DNA from: Solirubrobacterales bacterium
GTDB lineage: Bacteria > Actinomycetota > Thermoleophilia > Solirubrobacterales > Solirubrobacteraceae
Length of the DNA: 38,171 nt
Direction: 5' to 3'
Assembly: GCA_019239445.1 (NCBI GenBank)
Contig: JAFAZV010000275.1
Location: forward strand, 1-38,171
Below the pieces are notes generated by a model. It was not told where the DNA came from and did not search any database. It saw only the letters and a program-made list of their open reading frames with translations. Positions within the stretch are counted from its first letter, which is position 1. Every line of letters starts with the position of its first letter. Positions 1 through 8,799 of the stretch are shown here, one piece after another. The translations under genes were made by a program, and so were the position numbers.

Positions 1-39
1 GTCGCGCGACTGATGCGCGACGCCGGCGTCTCGGTCTAG
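1..39 (+). CDS. C-terminal tail of a CDS entering from the left edge; resembles the C-terminus of the 1457-4180 protein
   Basis: Frame 1 reads VARLMRDAGVSV then TAG at 37-39. The minus-strand protein ending at 1457 terminates PVASLMHDAGLAV*. Same length and spacing to the stop, 8/12 residues identical. Confidence 0.55.
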   Translation, partial: VARLMRDAGVSV

Positions 40-53
40 CGGTCACGCCGGCG

Positions 54-134
54 CCTCGGCCGGCGTGTCCGTCTGGCGATGACGCGAACCCTCGGCCGGC
101 GTGTCCGTCTGGCGAGCACGCGAACCCTCGGCCG
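54..134. repeat. 36-bp direct tandem repeat, about 2.2 copies
   Basis: cctcggccggcgtgtccgtctggcgatgacgcgaac (54-89), then cctcggccggcgtgtccgtctggcgagcacgcgaac (90-125), then partial cctcggccg (126-134). Two mismatches between the full copies. Confidence 0.9.
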
Positions 135-423
135 CGCCCCGACCGCTCGTCGGTCACGCCCTCCCGCTGGGCCGCGCGGAGCGGCAGCGACCAAAACGCG
201 TGAAGTCAACCTGTCTCGGAGCCGCTTTCGCGCGTTCGGGTCGATATTTCGCCCAAACGTGAGGAAGCGCCGCCGAAGTCGGGAGCTTGCATGCGAAACG
301 GCGGTCCGCCAGGTGGGAAAACAGCCGCGGGTTATCAGACCCTCTCGGGACGGTGCTTGATGGCTCAACTATCCTGCTAGGCTTCCCTTGAAGACGACAG
401 GGCGACGGACGCGAGGTGACCAG

Positions 424-1356
424 ATGAAGCTCGAGGGCATCCACCACATCACAGCGATCACCGCTGATGCACAGCAGAACGTTGACTTCTATGCCGACAC
501 GCTGGGGCTCAGGCTGGTGAAGAAGTCGGTGAACCAGGACTACACGTCGGTGTACCACCTGTTCTATGCCGACGAGATCGGCGACGCCGGATCGGACCTC
601 ACGTTCTTCGAGTATCCGGGGACGCCACGCGGCCGCGCCGGCGCGGGGATGATCCACCGGATCGTGTGGCGAGTCGGTGGCGCAGATGCGCTCGACTTCT
701 GGGAGAAGCGACTCACCGGCTTCGGCTTTGACGCCCAACGAGGCGATGAGAGCCTGCGGTTCGCCGATCCTGAAGGCCTCGAGCACGAGCTGACGCCGGC
801 GCAGACGAGCGATGAGCCGCTGATTGCGAACCACCCGGAGATCCCGGCCGAGCTCGCGCTCCAGGGATTCCACGCCGTGCGGGCGTACGCAGTCGACCCG
901 CGGCGCTCGCAGGCCTTGCTCGTGGACACGCTCGGGTTCGACGCGCAGCCGGCCGGCGAGACCTATGAGGCCCGCGGTGAGCGCCGTGGCGGCTGCTACA
1001 TCTACGATGCCGCGCCGGCCGAGCGGCCGCTACAGGGCGCCGGCACGGTTCACCACGTTGCTTGGGCGTCGCCGATGGCCGAACACGAGGAGTGGCAGCG
1101 GCGAATCGCGACGTCCGGGCGGGCGCATCCGACTCCGATCATCGACCGGCACTACTTCCGCTCGATCTACTTCCGTGAGCCTTCGGGAGTGTTATTCGAG
1201 ATCGCGACGCTGGGGCCGGGCTTCACCGTCGATGAGCCGGTCGAGCATCTCGGCGAAAAGCTCTCGCTGACACCGCAGTTCGAGCACCTGCGCGAGCAGA
1301 TCGAGCCGACACTGGCGCCGATCCGCAACCCGCGCGACAGCTGGACGCACCACTAG
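424..1356 (+). CDS. VOC-superfamily ring-cleaving dioxygenase / glyoxalase-like protein (MhqO-type)
   Basis: MKLEGIHHITAITADAQQNVDFYADTLGLRLVKKSVNQD with a second VOC repeat ending YFREPSGVLFEIATLGPGF. ATG 424 is preceded by gaggtg; the ORF-track start at 388 is probably too early. Confidence 0.9.
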   Translation: MKLEGIHHITAITADAQQNVDFYADTLGLRLVKKSVNQDYTSVYHLFYADEIGDAGSDLTFFEYPGTPRGRAGAGMIHRIVWRVGGADALDFWEKRLTGFGFDAQRGDESLRFADPEGLEHELTPAQTSDEPLIANHPEIPAELALQGFHAVRAYAVDPRRSQALLVDTLGFDAQPAGETYEARGERRGGCYIYDAAPAERPLQGAGTVHHVAWASPMAEHEEWQRRIATSGRAHPTPIIDRHYFRSIYFREPSGVLFEIATLGPGFTVDEPVEHLGEKLSLTPQFEHLREQIEPTLAPIRNPRDSWTHH

Positions 1357-1456
1357 GACCGAAGTGACCGTAGGCGCCGCCGCCGGCGGGCGCGCCGGGA
1401 CGTGACCGGCCGACGCGACGGCCGCAGGCGGGTCGCGTGACCGGCCGGCGCGAGCG

Positions 1457-4180
1457 CTATACGGCGAGGCCCGCGTCGTGCATCAAGCTCGCGACGGGAA
1501 CTCCCTGCAGGTGGTCGGCTTCGATCCGGCTGCGAAGCTTTTCGAGCAGGGGCAGCGCGTCCTGGCTGTTCGAGATCGTCAGCTCGACTACCTCGCCGGC
1601 GTGCAGGCGGCCGAGGGAGTCGGCGTTGTCGTCGACGCGGACCGCGCCGGCGATGAGCCGGCCGCCGGCGTGGTGGGCGAGCCACCATTGGCCCACGCTA
1701 GGCCCGCTCGAGGCATAGAGGAAGTGGTGGCCGAAGCCGAGGTCGTGGAGCATTCGACGCAGCTGAGCTCGCGTGTGCAGCCAGCCAACCAGCCCGCCGG
1801 TCGGGAGCCGCGGAACCGCCTGGTCGCCGTAGCTGAGGAGCGTGAGGTCGGATCCGGAGGGAGCGTGGTCGAGCGAGAACGAGACCCGGATCCCGCTCGT
1901 GGCGAGGACGCTGGCGATGCCCGGGATCTGCGTGCTCGGCGCGTCGACCAGCACGCCGACCTCGGCCCGGGGAGTCTCCACCGCGGTCACCGGGCGCATG
2001 TGGACGAAGTGCGAGACGAGGCTGTAGGACGCGCCTGCGGTCAACGTCCAGCCGAGCACCGCCAGAACGGCGGCGCCGGCGGTAATGGCGCGGGCGGTGC
2101 GCAGGCGCCAGACCGGGAAGCGCCGGGCGCGGCGCTCGTCGGCGAGGATTAGAGAAGCGGTCGAGGGGCGGCGGGCAAACGAGGTGTCCGGCTCGGGACG
2201 ATGCGCCAGGGCCTTGCTCAGCGCCGGCCCGAGATCTCGCTGAGACCGGGCGACCTGAGCCAGCCCGAAGCGCTCGAGGGCGTGGTTGCTGGCGCGCACG
2301 TGGCCCACGCCGAAGCCGTAGGAGATCACCGGGCAGCCGCGAATGATCGCCTCGAGCACGGTGAGGCCGGCGCTCGAGTGAATCAGCGCGTCCGCGGCGG
2401 CGAGGACGTCGCCCATCCGGTCGGTGAAGCCCATCAGGCGCAGGCGAGGCTCGTCGCCGAAGCGCTTGGCCACGCGCGCGCGGAGATCGTCGTTGCGGCC
2501 GCAGAGGCAGAGCACGATCGCGTCCGGGACCTCGCGCAGCGCAGCACCAGTGGCACCGACGAGGTCGCCAACGCCCCAGCCGCCGCCGGAGACAGCGATG
2601 ACTTTGCCCTCCGCCGGAAGTCCGAGGGCGCGGCGGGCGTCGCCGCGCGAGCGCGCGGCCAAGAAGGCGGGCGAGGTGGGAGGCTTGGCCCACCTCACGC
2701 TGCTCGGCCCCGCGATGCTCTCCACCTCCTCGGCGGACTCGGGATGGGTGATGAAATGAAGGTCGATCCCGGGGTGGGCCCAGAAACGCAGTCCGGCGAG
2801 GTCGGTGATCGAGGAGTAGCACGGGACGGCGAGCTTGCCCTTGCGGCGCAGCTCGCCCAGCACCGCGGTGACGCCCGGATAGGTGGACAGGATCTGATCC
2901 GGATCGTGAGCTCGGATCAGGCGCATCAGTCCGCGCCGGCCCAAGGCGGTCAGCAGGCGCTTGGCCAGCCAGCGGGTAGGCGCGAAGTACATGAACAGCC
3001 AGTACTGGAGGTCGAACAGCCAGGGCAGCCAGCGGAACATGAAAGCCGAGTTCTCGCGCAGGACCTTGGTCAGCACGGCGCCCATGGCCGGGAGGCCGTT
3101 GACGATCGCGACCTGCGCATCGGGGTCCTCATCGTTGAACTCGCGGGCCACGGCCCGAGCCGGGAGGTCGTGGCCCTCGCCAATATCGGCCGAGATGATC
3201 AGGACCTTTCGAGGCTTGGCTTCGGCGTCGGGCTCTCCGGCGGGGATGACGGCGGCGGCCTCGCGGGTGGCCTCGAGGGCGGCTTGTTCGCGCCGCCACT
3301 CGATGTAGCGCCGAACGCCTTCGCTGAACGGCGTGCACGCCGTCCACCCGAGCTCGTTCCGGGCACGCTGGCTGCAGACGATCTTGCCGCCGAAGTCACC
3401 AGGCCGCGCCGGCGTGTGGACGATCTCGACGTCGCCGATCAGCTCCTGCACAGTTTCGGCGATCTGCTTGATGGTCACGTTCTCGTCGCTGGCGAGGTTG
3501 TAGACGCGGTTGCTCGCGACGTCGCTCAGCCCGCGCGCGACGCCGTCGGCGAGATCCTCGACGTACACGAAGCGCCGCGATTGCGAGCCGTCGCCGGCCA
3601 GCGTGAGCGCCTCACCGGCGAACGCCTTGTTGACGAACGCGGGGATGACCGCGGCCTCGCGAGCGCGTGGGCCGTAAGGAATGCCGAAGCGCAGGATCGT
3701 GTAGTCGATCCCGTAGAGCTCCTGGTAGGCCTTGCAGTAGAGCTCACCAGCGAGCTTCGTGCTGGTGTACAGGTGGCTCGGTGCAGGCAGCAGCGTGTCC
3801 TCATCGACGGCCTCGCCGTCGCAGTCTGAGTAGACCCAGATCGTGCTCGCGTAGACGATCCGCTTGACTCCAGCTCGGCGCGCGGCCTCGAGTACGGTGA
3901 CGGTGCCGCGCGCGTTCACCCGCTCGGCCTCCTCGGGCGAGGCGTGGACGTCGTTGACGTCGGCAACCGCGGCCAGATGGGCGACGGCGTCGCAACTATG
4001 AAGCGCACGCTCGAGCGCCTCGCGGTCGGTGATCGAGCCGAGGACGGTGTCGACGCTTCCCGGTTCGTGCCACGGCGACGGCCGCAGGTCGTAGATCACG
4101 GGCTCGTAGCCCCGCGCGCGCAACCTGTCGACGACGTGCGAGCCGATGAAGCCCGAGCCGCCTGTGACCAGAACTCTCAC
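1457..4180 (-). CDS. Multidomain protein: extended-SDR NAD-dependent epimerase + MGDG synthase/GT28-like glycosyltransferase + TM segment + degenerate polysaccharide-deacetylase-like domain
   Basis: N-terminus VRVLVTGGSGFIGSHVVDRL (Rossmann) with YTSTKLAGE; middle KVLIISADIGEGHDLPARAVAREF...YPGVTAVLGEL...SSAGLTVLEAIIRGCPVI; then a hydrophobic stretch ITAGAAVLAVLGWTL; then VGVLVDAPSTQIPGIASVLATSGIRVSFSL. GTG start at 4180 overlaps the upstream stop. Confidence 0.85.
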   Translation of the reverse strand: MRVLVTGGSGFIGSHVVDRLRARGYEPVIYDLRPSPWHEPGSVDTVLGSITDREALERALHSCDAVAHLAAVADVNDVHASPEEAERVNARGTVTVLEAARRAGVKRIVYASTIWVYSDCDGEAVDEDTLLPAPSHLYTSTKLAGELYCKAYQELYGIDYTILRFGIPYGPRAREAAVIPAFVNKAFAGEALTLAGDGSQSRRFVYVEDLADGVARGLSDVASNRVYNLASDENVTIKQIAETVQELIGDVEIVHTPARPGDFGGKIVCSQRARNELGWTACTPFSEGVRRYIEWRREQAALEATREAAAVIPAGEPDAEAKPRKVLIISADIGEGHDLPARAVAREFNDEDPDAQVAIVNGLPAMGAVLTKVLRENSAFMFRWLPWLFDLQYWLFMYFAPTRWLAKRLLTALGRRGLMRLIRAHDPDQILSTYPGVTAVLGELRRKGKLAVPCYSSITDLAGLRFWAHPGIDLHFITHPESAEEVESIAGPSSVRWAKPPTSPAFLAARSRGDARRALGLPAEGKVIAVSGGGWGVGDLVGATGAALREVPDAIVLCLCGRNDDLRARVAKRFGDEPRLRLMGFTDRMGDVLAAADALIHSSAGLTVLEAIIRGCPVISYGFGVGHVRASNHALERFGLAQVARSQRDLGPALSKALAHRPEPDTSFARRPSTASLILADERRARRFPVWRLRTARAITAGAAVLAVLGWTLTAGASYSLVSHFVHMRPVTAVETPRAEVGVLVDAPSTQIPGIASVLATSGIRVSFSLDHAPSGSDLTLLSYGDQAVPRLPTGGLVGWLHTRAQLRRMLHDLGFGHHFLYASSGPSVGQWWLAHHAGGRLIAGAVRVDDNADSLGRLHAGEVVELTISNSQDALPLLEKLRSRIEADHLQGVPVASLMHDAGLAV

Positions 4181-5193
4181 GATGCTTGCCCTTGTGGGCG
4201 GTAGTACAGCGGCACGCAAGAATGGTTTCGCGCCACCCAGTCGGTGTTCGGGAGATTGACCTGGTGGTCGAGGATCCGGTGGCACGGCTCGTCGTAGACG
4301 CGGCCCGTCGAACGGTCGAGCCAGTCGAACACGATGTACTTGTAGAGGCCGGACGTCATCCCGTCGGGGAGCTCGAGCCGACTGGGGTATGCGGGATCGA
4401 GCTCGGTGCGGGCGACCGCGTTCTTCCAGGTCACGATCTCCGGCAGGCGCTCGACCTGGACCAGGGCCAGCGCGGCGGTGAGATCGCTCATCCGGAAGTT
4501 CAGGCCGGCGACGTCATAGGTCGTCTTGCCGTAGTTGCGGAAGGCGCGGGCGTACTCGATCACCTCTGGGCGCGTGGAGACGAGCACCCCGCCCTCCCCG
4601 GTGGTGATCGTCTTGGTCGCGTAGAGCGAGTAGACGCCGGCGTCGCCGTAGGTGCCGGGCCGGCGCCCGTGCCAGGCCGCGCCGTGAGCATGAGCGCAGT
4701 CTTCGATCAGGAAGATCCCGGCCTGCTCGCAGTATGCGGCGATCTGCTCGGTTTCGAACGCGATGTGCCCGCCGATGTGAACCAGAAACGCCGCCTTTGG
4801 CTTGTACTTCGCCGCCTTGGCCTCGAAGTCCTTGAACGACATGCACAGGTCCTCGCGGTTGCAATCCACGAACTGGACGCGGGCGCCGGCATTCAGCGCC
4901 GCCAGCGGCGTGGCCATGAAGGTGTTCGACGGACACAACACGGTCGCGCCCTCTACCTGCGCGAATTGAAGTGCCGCCAGCGCGCCCCCCGCCCAGCTCG
5001 AGAGCGCCACGGCCGGCACGCTGTTGTGGGCAGCCCACGCGTGTTCGAAGCGCTTGACCATTGGCCCCTCCGACCAGCGCCCGGAGTCGAGCACCTCGTC
5101 GATCAGCTGATGCAGGCGCGGACGGTCGCGCTCGTCGAAGCCGATCGCGAAGCGCGCATAGTCAGGCGAAGTGGCAGTGGAAGCAGTTGACAT
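4177..5193 (-). CDS. DegT/DnrJ/EryC1/StrS-family PLP aminotransferase
   Basis: GRWSEGPMVKRFE, CPSNTFMATPLAALNAGARVQFVD, LIEDCAHAHGA and the PLP-lysine motif SLYATKTITTGEGG. ATG at 5193. Confidence 0.92.
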   Translation of the reverse strand: MSTASTATSPDYARFAIGFDERDRPRLHQLIDEVLDSGRWSEGPMVKRFEHAWAAHNSVPAVALSSWAGGALAALQFAQVEGATVLCPSNTFMATPLAALNAGARVQFVDCNREDLCMSFKDFEAKAAKYKPKAAFLVHIGGHIAFETEQIAAYCEQAGIFLIEDCAHAHGAAWHGRRPGTYGDAGVYSLYATKTITTGEGGVLVSTRPEVIEYARAFRNYGKTTYDVAGLNFRMSDLTAALALVQVERLPEIVTWKNAVARTELDPAYPSRLELPDGMTSGLYKYIVFDWLDRSTGRVYDEPCHRILDHQVNLPNTDWVARNHSCVPLYYRPQGQAS

Positions 5194-5303
5194 GGCCAAG
5201 GCGGACGAAGGCGTCCGGATCGCGCCTCGCCGGCCGACGGCGGCGCAGCCCTACGCTCAACTTGCCAGATCCTTTCAGCTGGTTTGAGCTGCCGGCAAGC
5301 CTT

Positions 5304-5957
5304 TCAGACCGGGAGGACGGTATCGAGTTCACGCGCATTCAGCTCTCTGAGAATCAGCTTAAGCGCCGCGGCGGTACGAAGATGCGACCCGCTCGCGCTG
5401 TAGAAGTCTGCATCATGCAGGAGGATTACGTCGCCCGGGCCGACTTCGCGAACGACCCGGGAGGCGATCCGCGCCGGTGTCGTCAGCTTGCGCCAGTCTT
5501 TACCCCAGCGCGACCAGAGCAGCGGCTGGAGCCCGTCCGCGCGCGCGGCTGTGAGCCCGGCAGCGCTATAGATGCCGTAGGGAGGACGATGGAGTACCGG
5601 TCCTCGCCCGACGGCGACGCGAATCGTCTCGGCCCCGCGCTGGAGATCGCCTTTGACCGCCGCCGCGCTCATGCGCAGCTGCAACGTGTGCCGGAAGCCG
5701 TGGAGCCCGACGGCGTGTCCGCGGGCGGAGATCTCGGCCACGAGGTCGGGACGCCGGCGCACTTGCTCGCCGACGACGAAGAAGGTCGCGCAGGCGTCGG
5801 CTTCGGCGAGCAGGTCGAGCACGGCCTGGGTTCCTTCAGGATGAGGTCCGTCGTCGAAGGTCAGCGCAACCGCGGGGAGGCGCGGGTTCAGCTTCTGTGG
5901 CACGCCGAGCGACTGGGCGGCGGCGGGCACCGACGGCGCCAGCAGGTGGCGGATCAT
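5304..5957 (-). CDS. Polysaccharide deacetylase (NodB homology, CE4-like)
   Basis: VALTFDDGPHPEGTQAVLDLL, ATFFVVGEQVRRRPDLVAEISARGHAVGLHGFRH, HRPPYGIYSAAGL, GDVILLHDADF. Confidence 0.92.
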   Translation of the reverse strand: MIRHLLAPSVPAAAQSLGVPQKLNPRLPAVALTFDDGPHPEGTQAVLDLLAEADACATFFVVGEQVRRRPDLVAEISARGHAVGLHGFRHTLQLRMSAAAVKGDLQRGAETIRVAVGRGPVLHRPPYGIYSAAGLTAARADGLQPLLWSRWGKDWRKLTTPARIASRVVREVGPGDVILLHDADFYSASGSHLRTAAALKLILRELNARELDTVLPV

Positions 5958-6207
5958 CGAGCGGAAACCGTGCCGCTCCTCCGGAGGCCCGAGCGGGTAG
6001 GCAGTCGGCGGTTGATAGACCTAACCAGGACTCTCGCGGCGGCCCCACCCGCCGGCGAGATCGAGATCCGCCTCGGCTGCGGCGACGAAAGGGTCGTGTT
6101 CGTTGACGTGGCGGGGGCGAGTACGACGAAATGCTTTTTGTAAACCAAGAAGATCATGTTGACCCGGTGCGCGGTCACGAACAAGACGTTTTCGCACCTA
6201 CCGCGTC

Positions 6208-6783
6208 GTGAAGCCGGACCTCGACTGCTGGCTCGATGACCCGCTCGTCCGCGTCGAGCACCGCGGGCACAGCAGCGCCCCGGCGGACACGCTGTGGCAG
6301 GCCGCGCGTGCGGTCACCCTCGGCGAGACCTCGATGCTCGGCCGGCTCGTGCGCTGGCGCATCCCCGGCACGAGGCTGGACATCTCCTTCGATCAGCTGT
6401 TCCGCACTCCGCCGTTCATCGTCCTCGAAGAATCCCAAGACTACGGCCAACCGGCGCTCGTCTGCGGGCTTGTCGGACGAATCTGGACGCTGCGCCGCGA
6501 CTATCCGCGACTGGGCGAGCCGGAGGAGTTCCGGCAGTGGTCGCGCCGCGGTACTGCCCGGGTGCTGTTCGCGCACTGGATCGAGGAACCGAAAGCGGGT
6601 GACGGCGCCGTCCTCGCCTCCGAAGCCCGCGTCGAGGCGATCGGCAGCCAAGGCCGCCTCGGCGTCGCCGCCATCCGCCCGCTCGTGCGCACCTTCGCGC
6701 ACCTGATCGAGAGCGACGGCATCCTCGCGGCCGTGCGCCGAGCCGAGCGACAAAACCAGGCGACCGCGCTTCGGCACGACTGA
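6208..6783 (+). CDS. Conserved hypothetical protein
   Basis: 191-aa ORF with plausible composition (MKPDLDCWLDDPLVRVEHRGHSSAPADTLWQAARAVTLGETSMLGRLVRWRIPG...). GTG start. Preferred over the antisense ORF 6175-6816. Confidence 0.7.
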   Translation: MKPDLDCWLDDPLVRVEHRGHSSAPADTLWQAARAVTLGETSMLGRLVRWRIPGTRLDISFDQLFRTPPFIVLEESQDYGQPALVCGLVGRIWTLRRDYPRLGEPEEFRQWSRRGTARVLFAHWIEEPKAGDGAVLASEARVEAIGSQGRLGVAAIRPLVRTFAHLIESDGILAAVRRAERQNQATALRHD

Positions 6784-6790
6784 GCCGGCG

Positions 6791-7186
6791 CTACGCCCGC
6801 GGCTCCCGCGGCGCATAGCGATGATGCAGCATCAACGCATTGCCATCCGGATCGCTGAAGAACGCCATGTGACACACCCCGGTGTCGAACACGTCCCCGT
6901 GAAACGCGACCCCGCGACCTTCGAGCGCCGAGCGCGCCGAACCCACGTCGTCGACGTGCAAGGCCAGCGGGTTGGGCGTGGTGTGGTACTCGAGACCCAT
7001 GCGCTCGGCGTCGATCACGCTGAGGGTCAGATTGCCGGTCTCGAACTCCGCGAAGCCCCGGTCGGGGCGGTGCACCGAGCGCGGCAGCCCCAGCGTCTCG
7101 CCGTAGAACGCGTTCGCGGCGTCGAAGTCACGCGTGGGCACGGTGGCGAAATCGACGCCGCTGATCAGCTGCTGGGTGGTGGACAT
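6791..7186 (-). CDS. VOC/glyoxalase family protein
   Basis: VDFATVPTRDFDAANAFYGETLGLPRS...AFFSDPDGNALMLHHRY. GGAGGG Shine-Dalgarno upstream of ATG 7186. Confidence 0.9.
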   Translation of the reverse strand: MSTTQQLISGVDFATVPTRDFDAANAFYGETLGLPRSVHRPDRGFAEFETGNLTLSVIDAERMGLEYHTTPNPLALHVDDVGSARSALEGRGVAFHGDVFDTGVCHMAFFSDPDGNALMLHHRYAPREPRA

Positions 7187-7241
7187 CGTGATGCTCCCTC
7201 CGATTGACAGCCTGAACTTGCGGCGAGACGTTACGCCGCGT

Positions 7242-8747
7242 TCACGCCGCTTGAGGTGCTTCCGTGCGTGAGCGCGCGGCTGCGCCCGTGCGCACGGTAA
7301 CCGCGAGCACCGCCGCCGGGACCAGGGCCGCGGCGGTCAGGGCGGCCGCCCACCAGAACGTCCCCGTGAAGGCCTGCGCCAGAGGTGCGGCAAGCTGGTC
7401 GCGCAGCCCGGGCGGCAGCGGCTTGACGGCTCCGCCGGCGAATGCGCCGGAGCCGGCCGGGATCGCGGCCTTGATCTGCTGCTCCAGCACAACCGCTAGC
7501 AGAGCGGTGCCGATCGAACCCCCGACGCGCTGGAGCACGTTCAGCGCCGTGGTCGCGCGAGGTACGGCCTGTCTGGCGATGGTCGAGTACGCCGCCGCCA
7601 TCGCCGGCATCATGCTGCACCCGAGACCGATCCCGCGCACGAACAGGATGGCGCTCGTCGCCGTGTACGGGGTGTGGGCGGTGAAACGCGTGAGCCCGAT
7701 CGTCGCCGCGGTCATGACGATCAGCCCGAACAGCACCACCGGCCCGCCGCCGATGCGGTCCGTCAGCCGCCCGCTGATCGGCATCACCAGCGCGGCGCCG
7801 ATGCCTTGGGGGGCGAGCAGCAAGCCCGTAGCTAGGGTCGATTGTCCGCGATCGACCTGCAGGTACAGCGGCAGCACGAGCAGCGAGCCGAACAGCGCCG
7901 CGCCGATCAGGAGCACGGTCACCGCGGCGGCGGCAAAACCGGGCGCGCGGAAGAGCGTCAGGTCGAGCAGCGGCCGAACGCGCGTGTGCAGCGCGTGCCA
8001 GATGAACGCCCCAACGCAACAGAGGCCCGCCGCGATCGGCAGCCAGGCCCCGATGTAGGCGATGCCGCCGTGACTCGAGGTCTCCGAAAGGCCGAAGACG
8101 ATTCCGGCCAGGCCGGGTGAGAGCAGCGTGAGCCCGAGCACGTCGAGCCGCTCGCCGTGCTGCGGCTCCGAGCGCGGGAGCAGCCTCACCGCGAGCACCA
8201 GCGCGAGCGCGCCGATCGGCACGTTGACGTAGAAGATCCAACGCCAGCTCAAGTGCTGGAGGATCAGACCACCGAGCACCGGCCCCAGGATCGGGCCGAG
8301 CAGCATCGGCGCTCCGACGACGCTCATCACCCGGCCGATTCGCTGCGGGCCGGCGGCCTGGGCGAGGATCGTCATGCCCGCGGGCATGATCATGCCGCCA
8401 CCGAGGCCCTGAAGGACCCGGAAGACGATCAGGCTCCCCGCCGACCAGGCGAGGCCGGAAAGGACCGAGCCGGCGACGAACATCGCGACCACGGCGATCC
8501 AGAGGCGCTTGGCCCCGAAACGCTCAGACGCCCAGCCGGTCATCGGGATCACGGTGGCCAGCGCGACCAGGTAACCGGTCGCCACCCACTGGATCGTGGA
8601 GAGCGATGCGTGCAGCTCGCGGCTCAGCGTCGCGAGCCCGACATTGACGATCGTCGTGTCGAGGATCGACATGATCGCGCCGATCACGACGACGGACGCG
8701 ATCACGATGATCCCGCGATCGAGCTTGTCGGCTGAGCCCTGTGTCAT
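7242..8747 (-). CDS. DHA2-type (EmrB/QacA-like) MFS drug exporter
   Basis: SILDTTIVNVGLATLSRELHASLSTIQWVATGYLVALATVIPMTGWASERFGAKRLW and many hydrophobic helices. Likely start MTQGSADKLD at 8747. Confidence 0.92.
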   Translation of the reverse strand: MTQGSADKLDRGIIVIASVVVIGAIMSILDTTIVNVGLATLSRELHASLSTIQWVATGYLVALATVIPMTGWASERFGAKRLWIAVVAMFVAGSVLSGLAWSAGSLIVFRVLQGLGGGMIMPAGMTILAQAAGPQRIGRVMSVVGAPMLLGPILGPVLGGLILQHLSWRWIFYVNVPIGALALVLAVRLLPRSEPQHGERLDVLGLTLLSPGLAGIVFGLSETSSHGGIAYIGAWLPIAAGLCCVGAFIWHALHTRVRPLLDLTLFRAPGFAAAAVTVLLIGAALFGSLLVLPLYLQVDRGQSTLATGLLLAPQGIGAALVMPISGRLTDRIGGGPVVLFGLIVMTAATIGLTRFTAHTPYTATSAILFVRGIGLGCSMMPAMAAAYSTIARQAVPRATTALNVLQRVGGSIGTALLAVVLEQQIKAAIPAGSGAFAGGAVKPLPPGLRDQLAAPLAQAFTGTFWWAAALTAAALVPAAVLAVTVRTGAAARSRTEAPQAA

Positions 8748-8799
8748 CTCTGTATCACCGTAGCGGGAGCGGCTCCCCAGGCGGCTAACGTGCCCGTCC

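Noticed and set aside
154-873. 239-aa minus-strand ORF and neighbouring ORF 564-929
   Set aside because: Overlaps the well-supported VOC dioxygenase and has low-complexity arginine-rich composition without motifs.
1402-1455. Near-repeat gtgaccggccgacgcg / gtgaccggccggcgcg
   Set aside because: Short, simple GC-rich repetition, compatible with local composition.
2201-3829. 542-aa plus-strand ORF
   Set aside because: Antisense to the epimerase-GT fusion, whose domain motifs are clear; the long open frame is a high-GC third-position artefact.
6175-6816. 213-aa minus-strand ORF
   Set aside because: Mirror of 6208-6783 (+), which has better composition and start context; it would also overlap the VOC gene end.
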